Source of the DNA: JBEOJY01 sp040275305
GTDB taxonomy: Bacteria > Pseudomonadota > Alphaproteobacteria > UBA9219
Reading direction: 5' to 3'
NCBI GenBank assembly: GCA_040275305.1
Contig: JBEOJY010000007.1
Span: 65,176 to 129,175 of the forward strand
DNA: 64,000 nucleotides
Position numbers and translations under genes: made by a program. Numbering within the stretch: position 1 is the stretch's first letter; the number at the start of each line of letters is the position of its first letter. The notes beneath the pieces were generated by a model that ran no database searches, was not told the DNA's origin, and saw only the letters and a program-made list of their open reading frames with translations. Shown here one piece after another: positions 17,547 through 26,759 of this stretch.

Positions 17547-18209
17547 TTATGAACAATCATTCGCATTATCCCACATAACCTTAAATTGTTGTCTGTATGA
17601 ATCCGCAACGACCTCAGAGTTAATAATGATTACATTTGGAGAATCTTTTACACTAAAATTAATAATCGCAAGCTTGTTACCATACACATAAAATGGAACT
17701 AGCGAATAACTGCCAGTAATATACCTGTGTATTCTATAATCACCAACCGGCAAAATTCCGCTCTCTTGCTTTACTGCCAATAATTTTATTTTCAGCCCTT
17801 TTATCTTCGACATACGATCAAAATGCACAGGCAAATAATCACCAATTTGTCTCTTAAAAACGTCGTCATCAATGCCACTGCCACAAATCGGCTTCGAGCC
17901 ATCAATGGAATATACCGCTTTAGCTGTCTGATAAATATCATCTACAAACTTCTTAAAACCATCTTTGCCTTCCAACCTAATCACCGAATCCTTCTTGATC
18001 TGCACCCCATCATTTTCTGTAAACACCACATCATGCACAGCGAAGGCCTTGATTATAGCCGAAGTCGTCGACTCCTGCGGCCTAAAAATACCATGCTCAA
18101 TGTTCTTGACGGTTTCCTGTGAAATGCCGGCTTCATCTGCCAATTGCTCGCGCGTCCAATCAAGCATGCCCCTGGCGGCTCGCAACTGCGGTCCTGATAT
18201 CGCGACCAT
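17547..18209 (-). CDS. XRE-type HTH regulator with TrmB/PLD-like C-terminal domain
   Basis: A 220-residue protein. The N-terminal HTH (about residues 5-60, RGMLDWTREQLADEAGISQE) is Cro/C1-like. The C-terminal 140 residues, with SLVPFYVYGNKLAIINF and IINSEVVADSYRQQFKVMWD, resemble the phospholipase-D-like effector domain seen in archaeal TrmB-type regulators. It lies 54 bases upstream of, and in line with, the dehydrogenase gene, so it probably controls it. AT-rich like its partner. The effector is unknown; the domain similarity is from memory of the family pattern. Confidence 0.65.
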   Translation of the reverse strand: MVAISGPQLRAARGMLDWTREQLADEAGISQETVKNIEHGIFRPQESTTSAIIKAFAVHDVVFTENDGVQIKKDSVIRLEGKDGFKKFVDDIYQTAKAVYSIDGSKPICGSGIDDDVFKRQIGDYLPVHFDRMSKIKGLKIKLLAVKQESGILPVGDYRIHRYITGSYSLVPFYVYGNKLAIINFSVKDSPNVIIINSEVVADSYRQQFKVMWDNANDCS

Positions 18210-18575
18210 GCCAACTCCCTAAAGCTGCAGAATAACCAAAGACTCACAAAGAGCATCTCCGGCAGCACACAGAAAGCCGGATTGTTACGTAACAATTACT
18301 TACCTTTTTTAGCCACGTAATTGCAAGAGAAAATTTACTTGCGTTCGCAAGAAACCCGCATGGAGACGACAATTGCTGACATGTGTCACGACGACAGACA
18401 TCATTATGACACGCTGTTCTTAACCAGTCAACTATATTAGTTAACTAGTTGCTAAATTCAGTTAACCAAGGACGCTTGGGACACCCGCAACAACCAAAAA
18501 TCTCGGTAAAAAACTTTTGCGCAACGAATCGAATCTATTTGCCGAAGACTCCCCTTTTAGAGGTATAACCCCGGC
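18210..18575. promoter_or_regulatory. AT-rich leader of the HTH regulator with GTTAAC-type repeats
   Basis: This 366-base divergent gap is very AT-rich. Around 18418-18468 there is a cluster of TTAACC, AGTCAAC, TAGTTAACTA (perfect 10-base palindrome at 18438-18447) and CAGTTAACC. A cluster of similar half-sites is what operator DNA for a dimeric HTH protein looks like, but it lies over 200 bases from the regulator start, so it may serve ribA instead. Confidence 0.4.
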
Positions 18576-19163
18576 ATGCGTAAACTCAAGCATCAAGCTA
18601 CAGCGACTTTACCGACCAGATTCGGCAATTTCCTGCTGCACGCCTTCTCGGACGACAAGGAAAGCGAACATCTGGCTCTGACGACCCAACAGATAACGCA
18701 GGACTGTCTTGTCCGGCTGCACTCGGAATGCGCCACTGGCGATATTCTGGGGTCGCTCCGCTGCGACTGCCGCGACCAGCTGGAAACCTCCCTGCGCAAA
18801 ATTGCCGCAAGCGGCAACGGGCTGTTGATCTACCTGCGCGGCCACGAAGGACGGGGCATAGGACTATGCAATAAAATAAAAGCCTATGCGCTGCAGGAGC
18901 AAGGATTTGACACCGTCGACGCCAACCTGCGCCTTGGTTTCGCCGCCGACCAACGCGAATATGCAGCGGCCGTGGAAATTCTTAAACATTTCAAGCTCTC
19001 CCGCATACGCCTTCTGACCAACAACCGGGCGAAAATCACCGCGCTGGAGGAAGCCGGAATAACCCTCTCGGCACATGTGCCGCTCTGGACCGCCACAAAC
19101 CCCCACAACGAGAAATACGTTGAAACCAAGCGCCTCCGCATGGGACATATAGGCGGAAAATGA
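18576..19163 (+). CDS. ribA: GTP cyclohydrolase II, free-standing
   Basis: A 195-residue single-domain RibA, the first step of riboflavin synthesis from GTP. The zinc motif HSECATGDILGSLRCDCRDQ carries all three cysteines. LRGHEGRGIGL and the catalytic DTVDANLRLGFAADQREY region follow. It is monocistronic and about 36 kb from the main rib operon. Because the RibBA protein at 55.1-56.4 kb lacks the cysteines, this gene is probably the only source of the activity in the window. Confidence 0.93.
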   Translation: MRKLKHQATATLPTRFGNFLLHAFSDDKESEHLALTTQQITQDCLVRLHSECATGDILGSLRCDCRDQLETSLRKIAASGNGLLIYLRGHEGRGIGLCNKIKAYALQEQGFDTVDANLRLGFAADQREYAAAVEILKHFKLSRIRLLTNNRAKITALEEAGITLSAHVPLWTATNPHNEKYVETKRLRMGHIGGK

Positions 19164-19329
19164 CCCCGGATATCGAAAGCTTTGCTTTTACAACAGTAAT
19201 GCTTTATTTTACCTGACCTTTCATCATTTACGGAAAAGGTTTGCGGCGTAACCGCGCAAACCCTAACAACGCTAGCGACGCTTGACAACCGGCTATGCCG
19301 GACAAGCCTGCGGATTGGGAATCTTGCCA

Positions 19330-21690
19330 ATGGCCAACAAAATGACCAAGAAAACCGTCAAGCCCGCAACCAAAGCCAAACCTGAGCCCAGAGCTGAGCA
19401 TGGTAAAGCCAAACCCGCGCCGTCGAAGCCGGCTCCGGCAAAGGTCGCAAAGGTCGCAAAGGTCGCAAAGCCCAAACCCGCGCCGCCCAAACCAGTCGCA
19501 AGCGCCAAGCCAAAATCGGCCAACGAGCCTACGAAAAAAGCGCCACCTAAAACCATAGCGCTCGCGACGAAACCCGCGCCCGTAGCAACGACGCCAATCA
19601 AGCACGCGCCCCCACTAAAGCAAACGCAGATCAATCTCAAACCGATTGAAGAACCAAAAATCGAAGACGACAAATCCGATGCGCCGATCATCGACACGCA
19701 GAACGATTCGATCAAAAAAATGATCGCAAAAGGCAAGGAGCGCGGCTACGTCACAATCGACGAAGTCAATGCCGCCTTGCCGCAAGACCGGATCAATTCC
19801 GACCTGATCGAAGACACGATGGCGCAACTCTCGGAAATGGGCATCAGCGTCACCGAAGGCGACGAGGAAGAAGCGCCCAAACCCGCAGCCGGAGAAGGCG
19901 AAGAGGCGAGCGGACAAGAAACCGAAAGCGGTAACGTCAACACCGAGGAGCTTGGCCGCACCGACGATCCCGTCAGGCTCTATCTTCGCGAAATGGGCTC
20001 CGTCGAACTGCTAAGCCGCGAAGGCGAAATCGCCATCGCCAAGCGCATCGAAGCAGGCCGGGAAATGATGATCGGCGGCATCTGCGAATCGCCGTTGACC
20101 ATTCAGGCGATTCTCGGCTGGCACGACGCGCTGAACGAAGCCAAAATGCTGCTGCGCGACATCATCGACTTAGAAGCCACCTATGGCGGCGGCCCGGCCA
20201 GCGAAGCGGAAATGTTGGGTGAGGGAGAACCACCCGCAGAACCCGAAATTCCGGAAACCCCCGAAGGCGAAGACGGCGAAGGCGCGTTCGACAGCGGAGA
20301 CGAGCAGGAAAATCTCTCGCTCTCGACGATCGAAGAGAAGCTGAAGCCGCAGGTCATCGAAACCTTCGAGAAGATCGCCGGAACCTACGCGCGACTATTC
20401 AAGCTCCAGACCCAACGCCACGCTGCGCTTCAAAAAGCCGAAGAGCAATCGCCCCAATTGGAAAAGAAGTTCCAGAAAGCCAAGGACGAACTCGTCGACC
20501 TCGTCCGCACCGTGCGCCTCAACAACAATCGGCTGGAACAACTCGTACAACAGCTCTACACGCTGAACCGCCGTCTGGTCGGCATCGAAGGTCGCCTGCT
20601 GCGTCTGGCCTTCGACAGCGGCGTCAAGCGCGAAGACTTTCTGGCTCGCTATACCGGGCACGAGTTGGACCGCAATTGGCTTGAAGACGTTTTCCACGCG
20701 CGCCCAGACAGCCACATCAAGAAGCTTGTGGACAAGCTGACCCATAAAGGCAAAACGGAAAAAGACGGAAAAGCCCGCAAAGCTGCGGACACGCCGCGCG
20801 GGCAAGCCCCCGACCTCAAGGCCTGGATGAAGTTCGTCGAAAAGCACGAAGCGGAAGTCGAACGCCTGCGCGGAGAAATCGCCTCGGTATGCGACGAAGC
20901 GGGCCTGCCTCTGCCGGAATTCAAGCGCATCGTCTCGACCGTTCAAAAGGGCGAGCGCGAATCCAACAAGGCCAAGAAGGAAATGGTCGAAGCGAATCTT
21001 CGCCTCGTCATCTCCATCGCCAAGAAATACACCAACCGCGGTCTCCAGTTCCTCGACCTCATTCAGGAAGGCAATATCGGCCTGATGAAGGCGGTCGAAA
21101 AATTCGAATACCGTCGCGGCTATAAATTCTCGACCTACGCGACATGGTGGATCAGGCAGGCGATCACGCGCTCAATCGCGGATCAAGCGCGCACCATCCG
21201 CATCCCCGTCCATATGATCGAAACGATCAACAAGCTCGTGCGCACCAAGCGACAAATCCTGCACGAGGTAGGTCGCGAACCGACCCCGGAAGAGCTTGCC
21301 GAAAAGCTCCACATGCCGCTTGAAAAAGTGCGCAAAGTCCTCAAAATCGCCAACGAGCCAATCAGTCTGGAAACCCCCGTGGGTGACGAGGAAGATTCGC
21401 ATCTTGGCGATTTCATCGAGGACAAGAACGCCGTCCAGCCGCTGGACTCGGCCATTCTCGGCAATCTGCGCGACACCACGACGCGCGTGCTGGCGACGCT
21501 AACCCCGCGCGAAGAGCGTGTTCTACGCATGCGCTTCGGCATCGGCATGAACACCGATCACACGCTGGAAGAAGTCGGCGGCGAGTTCAACGTCACGCGC
21601 GAACGCATACGCCAGATCGAAGCCAAAGCCCTGCGTAAACTCAAGCACCCCTCGCGCTCGCGCAAGCTGCGGAGCTTTCTAGATACGTAA
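19330..21690 (+). CDS. rpoD: RNA polymerase primary sigma factor RpoD
   Basis: A 786-residue sigma-70. A Lys/Pro/Ala-rich tail of about 100 residues precedes region 1.1 (KKMIAKGKERGYVTIDEVNA), which is unusual in length. Region 1.2 has DPVRLYLREMGSVELLSREG, a large non-conserved region follows, then regions 2-4 with LIQEGNIGLMKAVEKFEYRR, STYATWWIRQAITRSIADQA and NVTRERIRQIEAKALRKLKH. It directs housekeeping transcription. ATG 19330 is chosen; an in-frame TTG at 19282 would add 16 residues of no family similarity. No dnaG lies directly upstream, unlike the usual order. Confidence 0.95.
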   Translation: MANKMTKKTVKPATKAKPEPRAEHGKAKPAPSKPAPAKVAKVAKVAKPKPAPPKPVASAKPKSANEPTKKAPPKTIALATKPAPVATTPIKHAPPLKQTQINLKPIEEPKIEDDKSDAPIIDTQNDSIKKMIAKGKERGYVTIDEVNAALPQDRINSDLIEDTMAQLSEMGISVTEGDEEEAPKPAAGEGEEASGQETESGNVNTEELGRTDDPVRLYLREMGSVELLSREGEIAIAKRIEAGREMMIGGICESPLTIQAILGWHDALNEAKMLLRDIIDLEATYGGGPASEAEMLGEGEPPAEPEIPETPEGEDGEGAFDSGDEQENLSLSTIEEKLKPQVIETFEKIAGTYARLFKLQTQRHAALQKAEEQSPQLEKKFQKAKDELVDLVRTVRLNNNRLEQLVQQLYTLNRRLVGIEGRLLRLAFDSGVKREDFLARYTGHELDRNWLEDVFHARPDSHIKKLVDKLTHKGKTEKDGKARKAADTPRGQAPDLKAWMKFVEKHEAEVERLRGEIASVCDEAGLPLPEFKRIVSTVQKGERESNKAKKEMVEANLRLVISIAKKYTNRGLQFLDLIQEGNIGLMKAVEKFEYRRGYKFSTYATWWIRQAITRSIADQARTIRIPVHMIETINKLVRTKRQILHEVGREPTPEELAEKLHMPLEKVRKVLKIANEPISLETPVGDEEDSHLGDFIEDKNAVQPLDSAILGNLRDTTTRVLATLTPREERVLRMRFGIGMNTDHTLEEVGGEFNVTRERIRQIEAKALRKLKHPSRSRKLRSFLDT

Positions 21691-21735
21691 GGGCTTGCTG
21701 ACGACGCAACGAACGGCTTGATTGGAGGAGCCATA

Positions 21736-22059
21736 ATGCCCGCGACCTTCCTCTCCGTCTACATCACGGTCCCGACCATGGCCGAAGCGCAAGCCATCGC
21801 GCGCGCGCTGGTGGAAGCAAAGCTCGCCGCCTGCGTCAACATCTTTCCGAATGTCAACTCAGTTTACCGCTGGGAAGGCAAAGTCGAGGAAGCCCAAGAA
21901 ATCGTGCTCATCGCGAAAAGCCGCACGGATGCCTTTGAACCCCTGCGGCAAAAAGTGCTAAACTTGCACCCGGCCAAATGCCCATGCATTGTGGGGTTAC
22001 CCTTCACCATGGGCCACCAGCCTTTCCTCGGCTGGATCGTAAAAGAAACGACGCCGTAG
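21736..22059 (+). CDS. cutA: Divalent-ion tolerance protein CutA
   Basis: A 107-residue CutA1. It has FLSVYITVPTMAEAQAIARA at the start, LAACVNIFPNVNSVYRWEGK in the middle and a shortened C-terminus. CutA forms a very stable trimer with a ferredoxin-like fold; its precise role is debated. ATG 21736 follows TTGGAGGAG, a strong ribosome site. It follows rpoD by 45 bases and may be read through from it. Confidence 0.9.
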   Translation: MPATFLSVYITVPTMAEAQAIARALVEAKLAACVNIFPNVNSVYRWEGKVEEAQEIVLIAKSRTDAFEPLRQKVLNLHPAKCPCIVGLPFTMGHQPFLGWIVKETTP

Positions 22060-22119
22060 GCCCCGCAAAAAAAAGGGATAGACTCCGTGCCATGAAAACC
22101 CGAAAAAGCAGCGAGGGCC

Positions 22120-22223
22120 GTCATCGCGAGGAGCCGCAGGCGACGTGGCGATCCAGAGTCGGTAGCGTTGTCCCATGGGACTCTAGATTGCTTCGTCGCC
22201 TGAAGAAGGCTCCTCGCAATGAC
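22120..22223. repeat. Palindromic element A, copy 4
   Basis: A compact copy: GTCATCGCGAGGAGCCGCAGGCGACGTGGCGATCCAGAGTCG-type left half (starts at 22120) and a right half closing with GGCTCCTCGCAATGAC. It lies between cutA and gmhA. Confidence 0.85.
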
Positions 22224-22314
22224 GCTTGTTGCCATGCTTACGCTCGCTCCCCGTAAGATGACACAGCGAGTTAGAGAATAATTTCCGGGTTTCCATGCAT
22301 ACGGAGTATTGACA

Positions 22315-22917
22315 ATGACGATAGAAAACGCGCCCATTTCGCTATCCCAATACTTAACCGACTCCGCGACGCTCCTTAGCGAAGCGGCGCGTAAGATACC
22401 TGCGGAATTAATGAACAAAGCCGTAGATTCTTGCGTCGCGGCGCTACGCTCCGGCGCCCCCCTGCTCGTCTGCGGCAACGGCGGCTCCGCCGCCGATGCG
22501 ATGCACATCACCGGCGAACTGGTCGGACGCTTCCGCAGAGAAAGGCAAGGCCTGCGCTGCATATGCTTGGCCGACAATCCGGCGACCATCACGGCTTGGG
22601 CCAACGATGTTGGCTACGACTCTATTTTTGCGCGTCAAGTTGAAGCCTATGGCGTCAAGGGCGGAGTCTTGCTCCTCCTGACCACAAGCGGCCAATCGCC
22701 CAACCTCGTTCTGGCTGCGCAGAAAGCCCATGAAATGGGCATGACGAATCTCGGATTCACAGGCAAAGGCGGCGGAGCCTTAAGCCCCCTCTGCGATATC
22801 CAGATTGACGCGCCCGGCAACTCCACCGCAGATATCCAACAAGTCCATATTTGCCTGTATCACTATCTCTGCGACCGCATCGAAGCCTTGAGCGTCACAG
22901 GCCTCACAAATGAATGA
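22315..22917 (+). CDS. gmhA: Sedoheptulose-7-phosphate isomerase (SIS domain)
   Basis: A 200-residue GmhA that converts sedoheptulose 7-phosphate into D-glycero-D-manno-heptose 7-phosphate, the first step to LPS core heptose. The SIS domain shows LLVCGNGGSAADAMHITGEL, LLTTSGQSPNLVLAAQKA and the C-terminal QQVHICLYHYLCD with the catalytic His. ATG 22315 has GGAG eight bases upstream. Other heptose genes (hldE, gmhB) are not in the window. It converges with the next gene with only three bases between stops. Confidence 0.92.
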   Translation: MTIENAPISLSQYLTDSATLLSEAARKIPAELMNKAVDSCVAALRSGAPLLVCGNGGSAADAMHITGELVGRFRRERQGLRCICLADNPATITAWANDVGYDSIFARQVEAYGVKGGVLLLLTTSGQSPNLVLAAQKAHEMGMTNLGFTGKGGGALSPLCDIQIDAPGNSTADIQQVHICLYHYLCDRIEALSVTGLTNE

Positions 22918-22920
22918 CTT

Positions 22921-24330
22921 TCACTGGGCCTGACGATCCGTCAAATCGGACTCCACGACTCCGACCGGAGCGGAAGCGCCCCTTATCTCCTCAATAAACC
23001 GCTGATTGTTACTAGAGAGCGTGCGATGGAACTGACCGCAGTCGTCCTTTCCCTGAGAAACCATCTTAGTCACTGTTTCCTGATCAAATCCTCGTTTAAC
23101 AAGGCCCTCTGTCGTGCAAGTAGGCACGGAATATTGGCACGCGATATGGCGTTTCATGTTGAGCGGACTCATGCCGTCCTTCTGGCACACTTGATAATCA
23201 GCCTCGCTCATGCACCCGCTATGCTTCATATTCGTGCAAAATAACGCCTGCGCCTTGTGAAGGCGCTTCAACTCGTCCACCCCCACGGAATCAGGCACAG
23301 CGATCCTGTCGGCGACTGCGGCCATGCAGTAGTTGCCGGAAACATTGGACAGAGCTTGCTGACGAATTTGCAAAGCGATTTTATAGGCATCGGATGTCGT
23401 CGGCGTCCTCGAGCTGCTTGCGACGGGATTGCCCGTAGGCGCATGCATGGAGGCGCAAAACATGATGGCGGACAAAGCCTTCATATCTTCGTCCTTCGGC
23501 GGCGTATCAAGCCAAATCCTGCCATCTTTCAGTTTTTTAATATTGGATGGAAACGTGTATTCGATTTTTCCGACCACAGAATTGGCATGCATAATGGAGC
23601 CGCGAAACTCAGTCGACTTCTGCTCACAGATTTTATCGAGCAGCGCCCCGGAAAGAGTGGTGTCCACCATATTCAACCGACACAACAGACCGAGAAATGC
23701 GGCCTGAGCATTAGGATTCTCTCCCGCGATGCCCTGCCACCGCAAAGTATCGGCAAGAGCCTGGCTAACGGCAAGTTTGCCGTCTTCGACCTCGTCGATG
23801 GCGCTGGTCGCCGAAACAAGTGGGCAAAGATGGTTGCCGGGCATATACGAATATTTTTGCGCACTCTCGTGCGAAGCCACCGCATTATTCATGCGCACTC
23901 GCATGTTGTTGTCCGCTTGCTGCGCTCTGACCTTCGCTTCCACAATGCCCCGCTGCGTGCCGCTCAAAAGCGAATTCCTGTACGCCATGGAACTATTGCG
24001 AATATCCCATTGCCCAATTCTCGGCAAAGCCTGCGCCAACACATACGAGGCAAACAAATTGAGCAAGGCGCAATCAACGACGGGTATGACACCGCTATAA
24101 TGCAAAAAATCATACAGGCTACCGGAAGCGGGGATGCAAGCCAGAGCCGCCGTAGCCTGCGCAATCAGCGCCGCGCGCTGCGCCGCGCCAGTACCGCCAA
24201 CAACGGCTCCCGCCTGCGCCCATGTCTTCGCCACAGGCGCGCAAATTAAAACGACAACCAGCAAAGGAATCAGAAAAAATCGGCGCCAAGTCTGCGTCGC
24301 GCGTCTCTCATTGATAGCAGCCTCACGCAT
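22921..24330 (-). CDS. Unknown exported Cys-containing protein
   Basis: A 469-residue protein I do not recognise. It starts with a clear signal peptide (WRRFFLIPLLVVVLICAPVAKTWAQ, about residues 12-36). The mature part is predicted mixed helical with an early hydrophobic stretch (about 60-110). It has at least ten cysteines, most in the C-terminal half (CAAS-, CMAA, CTNM, CMSE, CQKD, CQYS, CTTE), consistent with periplasmic disulfides. ATG 24330 has AAGGGG upstream; a GTG/ATG further up at 24429 is less likely. No operon partner. It could belong to a secretion or conjugation-type envelope complex, but nothing shows this. Confidence 0.7.
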   Translation of the reverse strand: MREAAINERRATQTWRRFFLIPLLVVVLICAPVAKTWAQAGAVVGGTGAAQRAALIAQATAALACIPASGSLYDFLHYSGVIPVVDCALLNLFASYVLAQALPRIGQWDIRNSSMAYRNSLLSGTQRGIVEAKVRAQQADNNMRVRMNNAVASHESAQKYSYMPGNHLCPLVSATSAIDEVEDGKLAVSQALADTLRWQGIAGENPNAQAAFLGLLCRLNMVDTTLSGALLDKICEQKSTEFRGSIMHANSVVGKIEYTFPSNIKKLKDGRIWLDTPPKDEDMKALSAIMFCASMHAPTGNPVASSSRTPTTSDAYKIALQIRQQALSNVSGNYCMAAVADRIAVPDSVGVDELKRLHKAQALFCTNMKHSGCMSEADYQVCQKDGMSPLNMKRHIACQYSVPTCTTEGLVKRGFDQETVTKMVSQGKDDCGQFHRTLSSNNQRFIEEIRGASAPVGVVESDLTDRQAQ

Positions 24331-24605
24331 GGTCGCAGACCCCTTGTCCAGAAATCCAAAAATATGGCGCAACGCCTGAGAACTCCAGAATATTGTGAAG
24401 CATGCTGCCAAACGATGCAGCCACGCCACACATACGCCACAACCATTTACCAGAAGCAGCTAAACATTGTCTTACTTTTTTGCTCTATACAGCGGCTCGG
24501 ACTTCCCTTAATGTCCGAGCTTGACAACTTAGCTACACCTTGAAAGCCCTCGCTACAACCCCGCGCAGAATTCATTAATTACCCAACAGATTCAGGAGCA
24601 TAACC

Positions 24606-26108
24606 GTGAACACCCATGCCAGCTTCAGCCCTGTCTCGCTCAGCTACGTCGCCGCTCTACGGGGAGTTAAACCACGCCTCCCGGGCCAAAGCTTCAACTA
24701 CATGGTCGTCGATTGCCAAAAGCCAGAATGGCTTGTGGCTTTGGCCGCCAGCAATCCGGAAGGACAATTCTACGGGCTCTCCGCCCAATCGTCGCTTTGC
24801 GCTAAAGGCGAAGATATCGCCCGCGAAAGAATGGCCGGCAACGTTAAGTTCCTGTGCGCGACGGCAAGACAAGCTGTGGACCGCATCGAACAGAACCCGT
24901 CTTACCTCCCACAAATGAATTACCTGTGCTGCAATGAAACGTCAGGAAACGAAAGCGTAAGCGTGATCGACCGCAGCGCCCTGTTCGACCTCGCGACAAG
25001 GTTGGTGCTTCCCAACGGCATGTTTGCGACGACCTATAAAACCAATGAATCGGAAGAAGGTTTGCTGCGATTCTTGGTCAGGGAACTCGCGCCGGAGATG
25101 AATGCGCAGCAAGCGCAGGAATTGCTAACGGAATTCAAAAAACTTGGCGGAACCTACTTAAGCAAGCACATTGATCACGCGATGAAACTGGCAAGCGCGA
25201 CCTTGCGCAATATACCGGACGAATTTTTCGCGCTATTTGATCAAGGGGAAGCTTGCTCGTCGACGTTCGATACGATGGTGGCTATGGGCGCGCGCGGATT
25301 TACCTATGCAGGGGACTGCCACATTTCATCGAACTATCTCGAACTTTCCCTACCTCCCGAAGCGCAACCTGTCGTGCTATCCTGCATCAGCAACCCTCTC
25401 TATGAGCCGCTGAAAGACTTCGCGATGAACAGACTTGTGCGAAGCGACATCTGGTGCCGCCAACCGGCCGTGACCAGCGCGAACCCGGCGGAACTTTTCA
25501 GCGCCTTTTCTTTCGGCATTCCCGCGCCGCGAGAAGCGATCCCAACAAATGTTCTGGCTCCCGGAAAAACCATCCGGTTAGACACCCCGCTTTACGCAAA
25601 ACTGATCGACCTGATGGCGCTGCTGCCCATAAGCGTCGGAGACTTTCTCGCGCACCCAACCAGTGCGGGACACACGGTCGAAGAAACGCTGGAAGCCATC
25701 CAAATCCTTGTTGCTTGCGGCATAGCGGTGCCTATGCGCGGACAAACCGCCCAGACGAAGCTCAGCGCGCTTGACCAACCGCGCATGTGCGGCAACCACA
25801 ACCGTTACCTTGATCAAGAAGCGATCAACAACCCGTCGCTTTACTTCGCCTCCACGGTATGGGGCGATGCGTACGAAGTCTCCGCGCGTGACGCACTAGT
25901 GATGCAGGCGCTCGACCGAGCAGGTCTGGTCAACTCCATCAGCGCTCTCTTGCCGGAACTGCAAAGAATCGCCAACAACCCTAAACTGGCGGCGCAGATC
26001 ATGGATGTCGCCATGCCGACGGAAGAAACCGCGCGACAAATGATCGAAAGTTCGCTCCAAGGCGACATTATCAAATGGTACGCATACGGCATATTGGAAG
26101 CGGCATAA
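24606..26108 (+). CDS. Methyltransferase-regulatory-domain protein with a degenerate SAM site
   Basis: A 500-residue protein that aligns in plan with bacterial class I methyltransferases carrying a methyltransferase regulatory domain. The start YVAALRGVKPRLPGQSFNYM and NPEGQFYGLSAQS match that family, but the SAM-binding E-L-G-C-G-x-G is replaced by VVDCQKPEW, with no glycine. The middle (about 210-300) corresponds to the regulatory domain, and the C-terminus to the helical tail. It may be a catalytically dead paralogue that works as a binding protein. A GGAG site precedes the ATG. It lies 18 bases before the NUDIX gene, so the two may be one operon. Confidence 0.6.
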   Translation: MNTHASFSPVSLSYVAALRGVKPRLPGQSFNYMVVDCQKPEWLVALAASNPEGQFYGLSAQSSLCAKGEDIARERMAGNVKFLCATARQAVDRIEQNPSYLPQMNYLCCNETSGNESVSVIDRSALFDLATRLVLPNGMFATTYKTNESEEGLLRFLVRELAPEMNAQQAQELLTEFKKLGGTYLSKHIDHAMKLASATLRNIPDEFFALFDQGEACSSTFDTMVAMGARGFTYAGDCHISSNYLELSLPPEAQPVVLSCISNPLYEPLKDFAMNRLVRSDIWCRQPAVTSANPAELFSAFSFGIPAPREAIPTNVLAPGKTIRLDTPLYAKLIDLMALLPISVGDFLAHPTSAGHTVEETLEAIQILVACGIAVPMRGQTAQTKLSALDQPRMCGNHNRYLDQEAINNPSLYFASTVWGDAYEVSARDALVMQALDRAGLVNSISALLPELQRIANNPKLAAQIMDVAMPTEETARQMIESSLQGDIIKWYAYGILEAA

Positions 26109-26126
26109 GGCAGAAAAAGCGAGTCA

Positions 26127-26759
26127 ATGGACGAGAAGAAATACGACATATTGGCGCGAGAAACGCTCTTTCAAGGATATTTCCGGGTTGATCGCTATAA
26201 GATCCGGCACGAGCGCTTTGCGGGCGGCCTCACGGAACCGTTCCAACGGGAAGTCTTCGAACGAAGCCGTGACGTCGCTGGAGTGTTGCTGTTCGACCCT
26301 CGATCGGACAAAGTCATTCTAGTGGAACAATTCCGCGCCGGAATTATGGCCCACGGCCATAAAAATCCTTGGACGATCGAAATCGTGCTGGGAATGGTCA
26401 ACGGAAACGAAACCGCAGAACAAGCCGCGCGTCGCGAAGCCATGGAAGAGGCAGGCTGCGCCATCACAGATATTCAGCCAATCTCTTCATACTTTTCAAG
26501 CCCCGGCGGAACGACCGAACACATCCTGCTCTACGTGGGTCGCACGACCGCGCCGGAAGACGGTATCCTGCGCGGTCTAAAACACGAACATGAAGATATC
26601 CGCGTTCGCGTGCTCGACGCCACACGCGCCATCGGCCTCATCTACGCTGACAGAATACAGGATGCGCAAACGCTCGTCGCTCTGCAATGGTTCCTGATGC
26701 ATCACACAGAACTACGCAGCCGCTGGCTTGTAAGCGACGTAGCCACGCCAATCATATAA
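26127..26759 (+). CDS. nudF: ADP-ribose pyrophosphatase-like NUDIX hydrolase
   Basis: A 210-residue NUDIX enzyme of the ADP-sugar pyrophosphatase type. The NUDIX box reads GNETAEQAARREAMEEAG with the REx2EE core, preceded by VILVEQFRAG and followed by SSYFSSPGGTTEHILLYVG, which is typical for ADP-ribose hydrolases acting as dimers. It removes ADP-ribose and related sugar nucleotides. The gene follows the methyltransferase-like gene by 18 bases. A Trp/Leu-rich tail ends the protein. Confidence 0.88.
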   Translation: MDEKKYDILARETLFQGYFRVDRYKIRHERFAGGLTEPFQREVFERSRDVAGVLLFDPRSDKVILVEQFRAGIMAHGHKNPWTIEIVLGMVNGNETAEQAARREAMEEAGCAITDIQPISSYFSSPGGTTEHILLYVGRTTAPEDGILRGLKHEHEDIRVRVLDATRAIGLIYADRIQDAQTLVALQWFLMHHTELRSRWLVSDVATPII

